A stretch of 64,000 nt of DNA from assembly GCF_001439695.1 (NCBI RefSeq), contig NZ_JYLL01000001.1:186001-250000 (forward strand). The letters run 5' to 3'. The translations under genes and the position numbers were made by a program. Below are positions 1-8,408 of this stretch, piece by piece. Numbering within the stretch: the first letter of the stretch is position 1; each line of letters begins with the position of its first letter. Origin of the DNA: Pseudomonas veronii. Its GTDB lineage: Bacteria; Pseudomonadota; Gammaproteobacteria; Pseudomonadales; Pseudomonadaceae. Under the pieces are notes generated by a model, which was not told the origin of the DNA, ran no database searches, and saw only the letters and a list, made by a program, of their open reading frames with translations.

Positions 1-1188
1 GTCCGGCAGCTCCTTGAGCAGGTGCGCGCAGGCCTTGAGCAACAGTGGCAGCACGGTCAGTTTCACGCCGGCCTTCTCGGCCACGGCTTTCTGCGCAACG
101 CGGAAAGCTTCCAGGTCGGTGATGTCGGCCTGGTCGAACTGGGTCACGTGCGGGATGTTCAGCCAGCTGCGGTGCAGGCTCGACGCGCCGATTTGCATCA
201 GGCGGGTCATCTGCACTTCTTCGGTTTCGCCGAAGCGGCTGAAGTCTACGACCGGGATCGGCGGAATGCCCGCACCACCGGTAGCATTGCCGGCAGCCGG
301 GGCTTCCTTGGCTTTCTGCATCATGGATTTGACGTAAACCTGTACGTCTTCCTTGAGCACGCGACCGTGCGGGCCGGTGGCCGTGACGGCGTTCAGCTCG
401 ACGCCGAACTCGCGGGCCAGTTGGCGCACGGCAGGGCCGGCGTGAACCTTGGCACCGCTTCGTGCCGGTGCCACCGCCGGGGCCGGTGCGGCCTCGGCGT
501 TTGCGGCAGGCGCTGGAGCTGGAGCTGGAGCCGCGGCGGCCGGTGCGGCTTCAGCCTTGGCAGCCGGCGCAGCGGCCGGTGCCGGGGCAGCAGCCGACGC
601 AGCGCCTTGGACTTTCAGCTTGAGGATGAAGTCGCCAGTGCCGACTTCGTCTTCCAGCTTGACCGCGATGCTTTCCACCACGCCGGCAGCCGGCGAAGGG
701 ATTTCCATGGAGGCCTTGTCGGACTCCAGGGTGATCAGCGACTGGTCGGCTTCGACGGTGTCGCCGACCTTGACCAGCAGTTCGATGATCTTGGCCTTGC
801 CCGACGAGCCGATGTCCGGGACATGAATGTCCTGGATGGTGGCTGCGGCCGGTGCGGCAGCCGGGGCCGCAGGGGCCTCGGCAGCAGCAGGTTTTTCAGC
901 CGGCGCTGGCGCCGGTGCTGCCGCAGCAGCTGGAGCAGGGGCCGCAGCGGCGGCGCCCTCGATTTCCAGCTCCAGCAGTTCGTCGCCTTCTTTCAGGCGA
1001 TCGCCCAGCTTCACTTTCAGGCTCTTGACCACGCCGGCCTTGGGAGCAGGGATTTCCATGCTCGCCTTGTCCGATTCCAGGGTCAGGATGCTCTGGTCGG
1101 CTTCGACGGTGTCGCCGACCTTCACAAACAGCTCGATTACTTCACCTTCACCGCTGCCGATGTCAGGTACGCGAATGAGTTCGCTCAC
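1..1188 (-). CDS. aceF: Pyruvate dehydrogenase E2, dihydrolipoamide acetyltransferase (3' part missing)
   Basis: E2 core of the pyruvate dehydrogenase complex; it passes acetyl groups from E1 to CoA on swinging lipoyl arms. Reading leftwards from a GTG at 1188, the 396 visible residues hold two lipoyl domains, each with the lipoylation motif ESDKA (the first Lys is about residue 41), joined by Ala/Pro-rich linkers. A peripheral-subunit-binding domain follows (GPAVRQLAREFGV), then the start of the acetyltransferase domain. The catalytic HxxxDG lies beyond the left edge. The GTG is chosen because AGGAG sits 6-7 nt upstream and the protein then begins SELIRVPDIG, a normal E2 start. It lies 11 nt downstream of aceE, so the two are surely cotranscribed. 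Confidence 0.97.
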   Translation of the reverse strand, partial: MSELIRVPDIGSGEGEVIELFVKVGDTVEADQSILTLESDKASMEIPAPKAGVVKSLKVKLGDRLKEGDELLELEIEGAAAAAPAPAAAAAPAPAPAEKPAAAEAPAAPAAAPAAATIQDIHVPDIGSSGKAKIIELLVKVGDTVEADQSLITLESDKASMEIPSPAAGVVESIAVKLEDEVGTGDFILKLKVQGAASAAAPAPAAAPAAKAEAAPAAAAPAPAPAPAANAEAAPAPAVAPARSGAKVHAGPAVRQLAREFGVELNAVTATGPHGRVLKEDVQVYVKSMMQKAKEAPAAGNATGGAGIPPIPVVDFSRFGETEEVQMTRLMQIGASSLHRSWLNIPHVTQFDQADITDLEAFRVAQKAVAEKAGVKLTVLPLLLKACAHLLKELPD

Positions 1189-1199
1189 AAAAAGTCTCC

Positions 1200-3845
1200 T
1201 CAGCAGTCCAGTGGGTTGCGTTTTTCCGGGTTGATCCCGAACTTGACGATGGCGTCAGCCACCACCTTGGGTTCGATCTCACCGCGGTCAGCCAAGGCTT
1301 CCAGGGCTGCCAACACCACGAAGTGACGGTCGACTTCGAAGAAGTGACGCAGCTTCTTGCGGCTGTCACTGCGGCCGAAACCGTCGGTGCCCAGGACTTT
1401 GAATTCCTTGGACGGGACCCACTGGCGAATTTGTTCAGCAAACAGTTTCATGTAGTCGGTGGATGCGATCACCGGACCTTTACGGCCAGTCAGGCATTCT
1501 TCGACGTAGCTCAGCTCAGGCTTCTGACCTGGGTGCAGGCGGTTGTTGCGTTCTACGGCCAGGCCGTCGCGACGCAGTTCGTTGAAGCTGGTCACGCTCC
1601 ACACGTCGGCGCCGACGTTGAATTCGTCACGCAGGATCTTCGCCGCTTCACGCACTTCGCGCAGGATGGTGCCGGAGCCCATCAGTTGCACGTGATGCGC
1701 TGCTTCCTTGGTGTCTTCTTCGAGCAGGTACATGCCCTTGATGATGCCTTCCTCGACACCGGCCGGCATGGCAGGTTGCTGGTAGGACTCGTTCATCACG
1801 GTGATGTAGTAGAAAACGTCCTGCTGCTCCTGGGTCATCTTCTTCATGCCGTCCTGGATGATCACCGCCAGCTCATAGCCGTAGGTTGGATCAAAGGTGC
1901 GGCAGTTCGGAATGGTGGCCGCCAGGATGTGGCTGTGACCGTCTTCGTGTTGCAGGCCTTCGCCGTTCAGCGTGGTGCGACCGGCGGTGCCGCCGATCAG
2001 GAAACCACGGGTACGGCTGTCGCCTGCTGCCCAGGCCAGGTCGCCGATACGCTGGAAGCCGAACATCGAGTAGAAGATGTAGAACGGCAGCATCGGCTGG
2101 TTGTGGCAGGAGTACGACGTACCGGCAGCGATGAAGGAGCTCATGGCGCCCGCTTCGTTGATGCCTTCTTCGAGGATCTGGCCCTTCTTGTCTTCCTTGT
2201 AGAACATCACCTGGTCTTTATCGACTGGCTCGTAGAGCTGGCCGACGGAGGAGTAGATGCCCAACTGACGGAACATGCCTTCCATACCGAAGGTACGGGC
2301 TTCGTCCGGGATGATCGGCACGATGCGCGAACCGACTTCCTTATCCTTGACCAGCTGCGCGAGGATCCGCACGAAGGCCATGGTGGTGGAGATTTCACGG
2401 TCGCCCGAGCCGTCGAGGATGGCCTTGAGGGTATCCAGCGCCGGTGTTGGGATGTTGACGCTCTTGGCACGGCGCTGTGGCACGAAACCGCCCAGTGCGG
2501 CACGACGCTCGCTCAGGTAGCGGGCTTCGGCGCTGTTCGGCTCTGGCTTGAAGAACGGCAGGTTTTCCAGCTCTTCGTCCTTGACCGGGATGTCGAAGCG
2601 GTCGCGGAACAGCTTCAGGCTGCCGACATCGACTTTCTTGGTGTTGTGCGCAGTGTTCTTCGCTTCGCCGGCACCGGTGCCATAACCCTTGATGGTCTTG
2701 GCCAGGATGACGGTCGGTTGTTCTTTGTGGTTGACCGCTTCGTGGTACGCCGCGTAGACCTTGTACGGGTCGTGGCCGCCACGGTTGAGTTTCCAGATCT
2801 CGTCGTCGGACAGGTCGGCAACCATCGCCTTGAGTTCAGGCGTGTTGAAGAAGTGTTCACGCACGAACGCGCCGTCTTTGGCCTTGTAGTTCTGGTACTC
2901 GCCGTCGATGACTTCGTCCATGCGACGTTGCAGGATACCGTCGACGTCCTTGGCCAGCAGTGGGTCCCAGAAACGGCCCCAGATGACTTTGGTCACGTTC
3001 CACTGAGCACCGCGGAACACGCCTTCGAGTTCCTGGATGATCTTGCCGTTGCCGCGAACCGGGCCGTCGAGGCGCTGCAGGTTGCAGTTGATGACGAAGA
3101 TCAGGTTGTCCAGCTTCTCGCGGCCGGCCAGGGAGATGGCACCCAGGGATTCCGGCTCGTCGCACTCGCCGTCGCCCAGGAAGCACCAGACTTTCTGCTT
3201 GCCTTCGGGGATGAAACCACGGGCTTCCATGTACTTCATGAAGCGCGCCTGGTAGATCGCCTGGATCGGGCCCAGACCCATGGAAACGGTCGGGAACTGC
3301 CAGAAATCAGGCATCAGCCAAGGGTGCGGGTAGGACGACAGGCCCTGACCGTCGACTTCCTGGCGGAAGTTGTTCATCTGTTCTTCGCTGATGCGACCTT
3401 CCATGAACGCACGGGCGTAGACGCCTGGCGAGGTGTGGCCCTGGAAGTAGATCAGGTCGCCGCCGTGTTCGTCGGTCGGGGCCTGGAAGAAGTAGTTGAA
3501 GCCGATGTCATAGAGCGTTGCGCTGGAAGCGAAGCTGGAGATGTGACCGCCCAGGTCAGAATCTTTCAAGTTCGTACGCATTACCATCGCCATGGCGTTC
3601 CAACGTACCAGCGAGCGAATGCGGCGTTCCATGAACAGGTCGCCAGGCATGCGTGCTTCGTGGGTAACAGGGATGGTATTGCGATATGGCGTGGTGATGG
3701 CGTAGGGCAGTTGCGAGCCGCTGCGGGTCGCGAGTTCGCCCATACGGGTCATCAGATAGTGAGCACGGTCTTCGCCTTCTTTGTCGAGAACCGATTCCAG
3801 GGCGTCCAGCCATTCCTGGGTTTCGACGGGATCGAGGTCTTGCAT
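1200..3845 (-). CDS. aceE: Pyruvate dehydrogenase E1 component (homodimeric type)
   Basis: Thiamin-diphosphate-dependent decarboxylase of the pyruvate dehydrogenase complex. The ThDP motif GDGECDEPES...NCN lies around residues 225-260, and the downstream sequence matches single-chain E1 along its whole length. The start used here gives MQDLDPVETQEW and 881 residues, the length I know for Pseudomonas AceE, with GGAG 6 nt upstream. The frame stays open to an ATG at 3920, which would add 25 residues (MSSAHKASRKL...), but that ATG has no visible Shine-Dalgarno. The protein uses ThDP, and thiC, needed to make it, is also in this window. Upstream lie two palindromic operator candidates. Confidence 0.97.
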   Translation of the reverse strand: MQDLDPVETQEWLDALESVLDKEGEDRAHYLMTRMGELATRSGSQLPYAITTPYRNTIPVTHEARMPGDLFMERRIRSLVRWNAMAMVMRTNLKDSDLGGHISSFASSATLYDIGFNYFFQAPTDEHGGDLIYFQGHTSPGVYARAFMEGRISEEQMNNFRQEVDGQGLSSYPHPWLMPDFWQFPTVSMGLGPIQAIYQARFMKYMEARGFIPEGKQKVWCFLGDGECDEPESLGAISLAGREKLDNLIFVINCNLQRLDGPVRGNGKIIQELEGVFRGAQWNVTKVIWGRFWDPLLAKDVDGILQRRMDEVIDGEYQNYKAKDGAFVREHFFNTPELKAMVADLSDDEIWKLNRGGHDPYKVYAAYHEAVNHKEQPTVILAKTIKGYGTGAGEAKNTAHNTKKVDVGSLKLFRDRFDIPVKDEELENLPFFKPEPNSAEARYLSERRAALGGFVPQRRAKSVNIPTPALDTLKAILDGSGDREISTTMAFVRILAQLVKDKEVGSRIVPIIPDEARTFGMEGMFRQLGIYSSVGQLYEPVDKDQVMFYKEDKKGQILEEGINEAGAMSSFIAAGTSYSCHNQPMLPFYIFYSMFGFQRIGDLAWAAGDSRTRGFLIGGTAGRTTLNGEGLQHEDGHSHILAATIPNCRTFDPTYGYELAVIIQDGMKKMTQEQQDVFYYITVMNESYQQPAMPAGVEEGIIKGMYLLEEDTKEAAHHVQLMGSGTILREVREAAKILRDEFNVGADVWSVTSFNELRRDGLAVERNNRLHPGQKPELSYVEECLTGRKGPVIASTDYMKLFAEQIRQWVPSKEFKVLGTDGFGRSDSRKKLRHFFEVDRHFVVLAALEALADRGEIEPKVVADAIVKFGINPEKRNPLDC

Positions 3846-3934
3846 GGCTTGCTCCAGGGCGGAAAGGCTACCAGAATCGGTTGCCTGAAGTTTGCGACTG
3901 GCCTTGTGGGCAGACGACATAAATTCTTGGATGG

Positions 3935-3950
3935 CCGGAGGTTGCTCCGG
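3935..3950. other. Short hairpin in the aceE leader
   Basis: Perfect 6-bp stem CCGGAG / CTCCGG with the four-base loop GTTG, inside the probable aceE 5' untranslated region. If translation began at the upstream ATG (3920) the hairpin would sit directly before that start. No T-run follows, so it is not a terminator; the role is unknown. Confidence 0.4.
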
Positions 3951-3956
3951 CGTCCT

Positions 3957-3969
3957 GTAGTTTTACTAC
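3957..3969. promoter_or_regulatory. Operator candidate 1 upstream of aceE (GTAGT-N3-ACTAC)
   Basis: Palindrome GTAGTTTTACTAC (TGTAGT-TTT-ACTACA with one extra base pair at each end). The spacing of two arms around three bases resembles sites of FadR/PdhR-type GntR regulators (TGGT-N3-ACCA and relatives). A near-identical site lies at 4009-4021, centre to centre 52 bp away. This copy would lie downstream of the proposed aceE transcription start. The regulator is unknown. Confidence 0.55.
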
Positions 3970-3997
3970 AAATCGTCGGCCATTTCAGCCTTTCGAA

Positions 3998-4026
3998 TGT
4001 ATATACGAGTAGTAAAACTACACAAG
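3998..4026 (-). promoter_or_regulatory. Candidate sigma-70 promoter of aceEF
   Basis: Reading leftwards, CTTGTG (4026-4021) as a -35 and TATACA (4003-3998) as a -10 are separated by exactly 17 bases, in the AT-rich gap ahead of aceE. The -35 match is modest. Operator candidate 2 overlaps the -35 element, which would suit repression by occlusion. This is read by eye and untested. Confidence 0.4.
4009..4021. promoter_or_regulatory. Operator candidate 2 upstream of aceE (GTAGT-N3-ACTAC)
   Basis: Palindrome GTAGTAAAACTAC, identical to the site at 3957-3969 except that the spacer is AAA instead of TTT, so one is the exact reverse complement of the other over 13 bases. It overlaps the -35 of the proposed aceE promoter. 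The rest of the 3846-4228 gap is AT-rich (4060-4160 especially) with no ORF or RNA gene that I can support. Confidence 0.55.
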
Positions 4027-4228
4027 ACTGAGCGGATTGCTCGGTCCGTTAGGTGAGCATAATCGTTATTGTTGATCTTTTGCGAAGAAGAAAAGGTAGA
4101 AATTTAATGTTACCTGCCAAAATTTATGAATTTTCAGCTATTTCTAACTTTTGTTCGACAGTCATTCATCGCGCCTGCCTCCTGCGTTCACCGCAACAAG
4201 CCCTTTACGCGCCGTTCAAGGATAGACC

Positions 4229-7168
4229 ATGAGCCTTCCAACGCTGGCCGAGCTGCCGGCCGTTCTCTTGCCGTTCGCCATTCGGGCCGAACAGTCATTC
4301 CGTGACGCAGTGGCCGCGCTGGACGACGATCATGGCCTTTCTGAATGGACGCCGCAACGCTGGGCCGATTTCGCGCGGGTGTGCGCGGCCAGTGATTTCG
4401 TGATTGAACAGAGTGTTCGTGACCCGTTGATGTTGCTCGAATTGGTCGCCTGGGGCGAGTTGGACCGTGGTTTTGCACCGGGCGAGCTGTGCGGGCAGAT
4501 TGCCGGTGCCGTGCAACAGGCTGAAACAGAAGATGAGTTGGGCCGCGTGCTGCGCCGCCAGCGTACCCGCCAGCAAGTCCGCATCATCTGGCGCGACCTG
4601 ACCCGCCAGGCGGATCTGGTGCAAACCTGTCGCGACCTCTCCGACATGGCCGACGCCAGCATCGACCAGGCCTACCAGTGGCTGTACCAGCGCCATTGCG
4701 CGCAGTTCGGCACGCCGACCGGGCGCCGCAGCGGTGAGCCGCAGCAGATGGTGATCCTCGGCATGGGCAAGCTCGGCGCGGTGGAGCTGAACCTGTCATC
4801 CGACATCGACTTGATCTTCGCCTACCCCGAAGGCGGCGAGACGGTGGGGGTGAAGCGCGCCCTGGATAACCAGGAGTTCTTCATTCGCCTGGGGCAAAAA
4901 CTGATCAAGGCCCTCGACCCGATGACCGTCGACGGTTTTGTCTTCCGTGTCGACATGCGCCTGCGGCCTTACGGTTCGTCGGGCGCGCTGGTGCTCAGCT
5001 TCAATGCGTTGGAACAGTATTACCAGGACCAGGGCCGCGACTGGGAGCGCTACGCGATGATCAAGGCGCGCGTGGTAGCCGGCGATCAGGTGGCCGGTGC
5101 GCAACTGCTCGACATGCTGCGACCGTTCGTCTACCGCCGCTATTTGGACTTCTCCGCCATCGAAGCGCTGCGCACCATGAAGCAGTTGATCCAGCAGGAA
5201 GTGCGGCGCAAGGGCATGGCCGACAACATCAAGCTCGGTTCGGGCGGCATCCGCGAAGTGGAATTTATCGCCCAGGCGTTCCAGCTGATCCATGGCGGGC
5301 GCGACCTCAGCCTGCAGCAACGGCCGTTGCTCAAGGTGCTGGGCACCCTGGAAGGCCAGGGCTACCTGCCGCCGGCGGTGATCGCCGAGTTGCGCGATGG
5401 CTACGAATTCCTGCGTTACACCGAGCATGCGATCCAGGCGATTGCCGACCGCCAGACCCAGATGCTGCCGGACAGCCCCGAAGATCAGGCGCGCATTGCC
5501 TTTATGCTCGGCTTCGCCGATTGGGCCGCGTTCCATGAGCGCCTGATGTACTGGCGTGGGCGGGTAGACTGGCACTTCCGCCAGGTGATCGCTGATCCGG
5601 ATGAAGAAGACGGCGAAGAAAGCGAACTGGTCGTCGGTGGGGAATGGTTGCCACTGTGGGAGGAGTCCCAGGACGAAGACGCTGCCTGCCGCCAACTGGC
5701 CGAAGGTGGCTTCACTGACGCGCCCAAAGCGCTCAAAGCCTTGGCCGGCCTGCGCGGCAGCCCGCAATTGCGCGCCATGCAGCGCCTCGGTCGCGAGCGC
5801 CTGGATGCGTTTATCCCGCGTCTGCTGGCGCAGGCCGTCGAGCACGCCAACCCGGACCTGGTGCTGGAGCGCGTCTTGCCGCTGGTGGAAGCCGTCGCCC
5901 GCCGGTCCGCCTACCTGGTGTTGCTCACGGAAAACCCTGACGCCCTGCGGCGCCTGTTGACCTTGTGCGCTGCCAGCCCGTGGATCGCCGAACAGATCAC
6001 CCGCTTCCCGCTGCTGCTTGACGAATTGCTCAACGAAGGCCGCTTGTTCAAGCCGCCGTTGGCGCCGGAACTCGCCGCCGAACTGCGCGAACGCCTTACG
6101 CGTATCCCCGAAGACGACCTTGAGCAGCAGATGGAAGCGCTGCGGCACTTCAAGCTGGCTCACCGCTTGCGCGTGGCCGCCTCGGAAATCGCCGGCAGCC
6201 TGCCGCTGATGAAAGTCAGCGATTACCTGACCTGGCTCGCCGAAGCCATCCTCGAACAAGTGCTGGCCCTGGCCTGGCGCCAGACCGTCGCCCGCCACGG
6301 CGCGCCGCAGCGGTTGGATGGCAGCGTGTGCGATCCTGGGTTCATCATTGTCGGTTATGGGAAAGTCGGCGGCATCGAATTGGGGCATGGTTCGGACCTG
6401 GACTTGGTGTTTATCCATGACGGCGACCCGCAGGCCGAAACCGATGGCGCCAAGCCGATCGACGGCGCGCAGTTCTTCACGCGCCTGGGCCAGCGGATCA
6501 TTCACTTGCTGACCACCCAGACCAACTCGGGGCAATTGTATGAAGTGGACATGCGCCTGCGACCGTCGGGCGCATCCGGTTTGCTGGTGAGCTCCCTCGG
6601 CGCCTTTGCGCGCTATCAGGAAAACGAAGCCTGGACCTGGGAACATCAGGCGCTGATCCGCGCGCGGGTGTTGGTGGGCAGCCAGGACGTGGGCCGCGCC
6701 TTCGAACAGGTGCGGGCCAAGGTGTTGGGCCGTGAACGCGACTTGACGAAGCTGCGCCAGGAGGTCAGCGAGATGCGCGCCAAGATGCGCGATAACCTCG
6801 GGACCCGGGCCACGGCGGCCGGTACCGGCGCGAATGCCTTCGAACCGACGGTGGCGTTCGACCTCAAGCAGGACGCCGGAGGTATCGTCGATATTGAATT
6901 TATGGTGCAATACGCCGCTTTGGCATGGTCTGCGCAACATCCATCGTTGCTGCGCTACACCGACAATATCCGCATTCTGGAGGGCCTGGAGCAGGTCGGG
7001 CTGATGCCCGCCGCCGATGCCCATTTACTGCGCGAGGTATATAAGGCCTACCGTTCCGCGGCGCACCGCCAGGCTTTGCAGAACGAAGCCGGTACGGTGG
7101 CCGGGGATCAGTTCGCCGACGAACGGCGCCAGGTGATGCGAATCTGGCAGGCGCTGGGGTTAAGCTGA
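4229..7168 (+). CDS. glnE: Bifunctional glutamine synthetase adenylyltransferase/deadenylylase
   Basis: Controls glutamine synthetase by adding or removing AMP, in response to PII and glutamine. The 979-residue protein has the typical two nucleotidyltransferase domains. The N-terminal (deadenylylating) one has GMGKLGAVEL...SDIDLIF at about residues 176-196. The C-terminal (adenylylating) one has GYGKVGGIELG...SDLDLVF at about 707-730. Both GS/DxD metal motifs are intact. The start ATG has AAGGA 7-8 nt upstream. It is divergent from aceE across an AT-rich gap and is followed by a REP pair rather than by ilvE, which follows it in P. aeruginosa. Confidence 0.97.
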   Translation: MSLPTLAELPAVLLPFAIRAEQSFRDAVAALDDDHGLSEWTPQRWADFARVCAASDFVIEQSVRDPLMLLELVAWGELDRGFAPGELCGQIAGAVQQAETEDELGRVLRRQRTRQQVRIIWRDLTRQADLVQTCRDLSDMADASIDQAYQWLYQRHCAQFGTPTGRRSGEPQQMVILGMGKLGAVELNLSSDIDLIFAYPEGGETVGVKRALDNQEFFIRLGQKLIKALDPMTVDGFVFRVDMRLRPYGSSGALVLSFNALEQYYQDQGRDWERYAMIKARVVAGDQVAGAQLLDMLRPFVYRRYLDFSAIEALRTMKQLIQQEVRRKGMADNIKLGSGGIREVEFIAQAFQLIHGGRDLSLQQRPLLKVLGTLEGQGYLPPAVIAELRDGYEFLRYTEHAIQAIADRQTQMLPDSPEDQARIAFMLGFADWAAFHERLMYWRGRVDWHFRQVIADPDEEDGEESELVVGGEWLPLWEESQDEDAACRQLAEGGFTDAPKALKALAGLRGSPQLRAMQRLGRERLDAFIPRLLAQAVEHANPDLVLERVLPLVEAVARRSAYLVLLTENPDALRRLLTLCAASPWIAEQITRFPLLLDELLNEGRLFKPPLAPELAAELRERLTRIPEDDLEQQMEALRHFKLAHRLRVAASEIAGSLPLMKVSDYLTWLAEAILEQVLALAWRQTVARHGAPQRLDGSVCDPGFIIVGYGKVGGIELGHGSDLDLVFIHDGDPQAETDGAKPIDGAQFFTRLGQRIIHLLTTQTNSGQLYEVDMRLRPSGASGLLVSSLGAFARYQENEAWTWEHQALIRARVLVGSQDVGRAFEQVRAKVLGRERDLTKLRQEVSEMRAKMRDNLGTRATAAGTGANAFEPTVAFDLKQDAGGIVDIEFMVQYAALAWSAQHPSLLRYTDNIRILEGLEQVGLMPAADAHLLREVYKAYRSAAHRQALQNEAGTVAGDQFADERRQVMRIWQALGLS

Positions 7169-7214
7169 CACTCGATTAAATGAGCGACGCCAATCTAATG
7201 TGGAAACCGGCTTC

Positions 7215-7303
7215 ATGTGGGAGCAGGCTTGCTCGTGATGCAGGCGCTGCGGTCTGTCTAGCGGACCGCGGTGATGCTATCGCGAGCGAGCCCGCTGCCA
7301 CAC
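7215..7303. repeat. REP pair (inverted) between glnE and waaF
   Basis: Two REP-like palindromic units in opposite orientation: 7215-7235 (ATGTGGGAGCAGGCTTGCTC) and its diverged inverse at 7279-7303. Between them is a small hairpin with stem GCGGTC/GACCGC (7249-7254 and 7264-7269). This sub-type, with GAGCAGGCTTGCTC, differs from the GGAGGGGGCTTGCCCCC type found at three other sites in the window. Confidence 0.8.
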
Positions 7304-7330
7304 AAAGTGCGATCTACAGTAATCATCGAG

Positions 7331-7354
7331 GCGGGGAGGCGTAAGCCTCCCCGC
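7331..7354 (+). terminator. Strong hairpin just ahead of waaF
   Basis: Perfect 10-bp GC-rich stem GCGGGGAGGC / GCCTCCCCGC with loop GTAA, ending 18 nt before the waaF start. The downstream run is only ATCGTTT, so it is a weak intrinsic terminator at best. It could end glnE transcripts, protect the waaF mRNA 5' end, or act as an attenuator. Confidence 0.5.
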
Positions 7355-7372
7355 ATCGTTTGTGGAAACTAC

Positions 7373-8407
7373 ATGAATATTCTGATCGTTGGGCCCAGCT
7401 GGGTCGGTGACATGGTGATGGCGCAGACACTGTTCCAGTGCCTCAAACAACGTCATCCCGACTGCCAAATCGACGTGCTCGCCCCTGAGTGGAGCCGGCC
7501 GATCCTTGAGCGCATGCCGCAAGTGCGCCAGGCCTTGAGCTTCCCGCTCGGCCATGGCGCCCTCGAACTGGCGACCCGCCGTCGCATCGGCAAATCCCTG
7601 GCCGGGCAGTACGACCAGGCGATCTTGCTGCCCAACTCGATGAAGTCGGCGCTGGTGCCGTTTTTCGCCGGCATTCCCAAGCGCACCGGTTGGCGCGGCG
7701 AGTTTCGCTACGGTCTGCTCAACGACGTGCGCAAGCTCGACAAGGCGCGCTACCCGCTGATGATCGAACGCTTCATGGCCCTGGCCTACGCGCCGGGTGC
7801 CGAGTTGCCGACGCCGTATCCGCGCCCGAGCCTGCAGATCGACCCGATCACCCGCGACGCGGCCCTGGCCAAGTTCGACCTGGCCCTCGACCGTCCGGTG
7901 CTCGCGCTGTGCCCCGGTGCCGAGTTTGGCGAGTCCAAGCGCTGGCCGTCGGAGCATTACGCCAAAGTCGCGGAGACGAAGATCCGCGAAGGCTGGCAGG
8001 TGTGGCTGTTCGGCTCGAAGAACGATCATGCGGTGGGTGAAGACATCCGCCAGCGCCTGATCCCCGGCCTGCGCGAAGAAGCGGTGAACCTCAGTGGCGA
8101 CACCTCGCTGGCCGAGGCCATCGACTTGCTGTCCTGCGCGGATGCGGTGGTGTCCAACGACTCCGGGCTGATGCACGTCGCGGCGGCGCTGAACCGCCCG
8201 CTGGTCGCGGTGTACGGCTCGACCTCCCCAGGGTTTACCCCGCCGTTGGCCGATAAGGTCGAAGTGGTGCGCCTGGGCCTGGAATGCAGCCCGTGTTTTG
8301 ACCGCACCTGCCGTTTCGGCCACTACAACTGCCTGCGCCAGTTGTTGCCGCAACCGGTCAACGAAGCCTTGCAGCGGTTGCAGGGCACTGTGGTCGAGGT
8401 TCACTGA
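7373..8407 (+). CDS. waaF: LPS heptosyltransferase II
   Basis: Adds the second L-glycero-D-manno-heptose to the LPS inner core on the cytoplasmic face of the inner membrane. At 344 residues it fits family GT9. The N-terminus MNILIVGPSWVGDMVMAQ is the classic WaaF start, and SNDSGLMHVAAAL at about residue 260 is the ADP-heptose-binding region. The frame is open 34 codons upstream, but that stretch is translated REP and hairpin sequence, so the internal ATG is preferred. The Shine-Dalgarno is weak (GGAAAC). It is the first gene of a tightly packed core-LPS operon. Confidence 0.96.
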   Translation: MNILIVGPSWVGDMVMAQTLFQCLKQRHPDCQIDVLAPEWSRPILERMPQVRQALSFPLGHGALELATRRRIGKSLAGQYDQAILLPNSMKSALVPFFAGIPKRTGWRGEFRYGLLNDVRKLDKARYPLMIERFMALAYAPGAELPTPYPRPSLQIDPITRDAALAKFDLALDRPVLALCPGAEFGESKRWPSEHYAKVAETKIREGWQVWLFGSKNDHAVGEDIRQRLIPGLREEAVNLSGDTSLAEAIDLLSCADAVVSNDSGLMHVAAALNRPLVAVYGSTSPGFTPPLADKVEVVRLGLECSPCFDRTCRFGHYNCLRQLLPQPVNEALQRLQGTVVEVH

Positions 8408-8408
8408 G

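Noticed and set aside
3846..3920. N-terminal extension of AceE starting at 3920.
   Set aside because: No ribosome site is visible before that ATG, and the downstream start gives the family-standard 881 residues with GGAG. It is kept as an alternative in the aceE entry.
1323..4031. Long open frame on the plus strand opposite aceE (about 900 codons), with similar long antisense frames opposite glnE and the carbamoyltransferase/mig-14 region (15754-18417).
   Set aside because: These are mirror frames expected in high-GC DNA with strong third-position bias; the opposite strand in each case holds a full-length recognised protein, and the antisense products show no recognisable motif.
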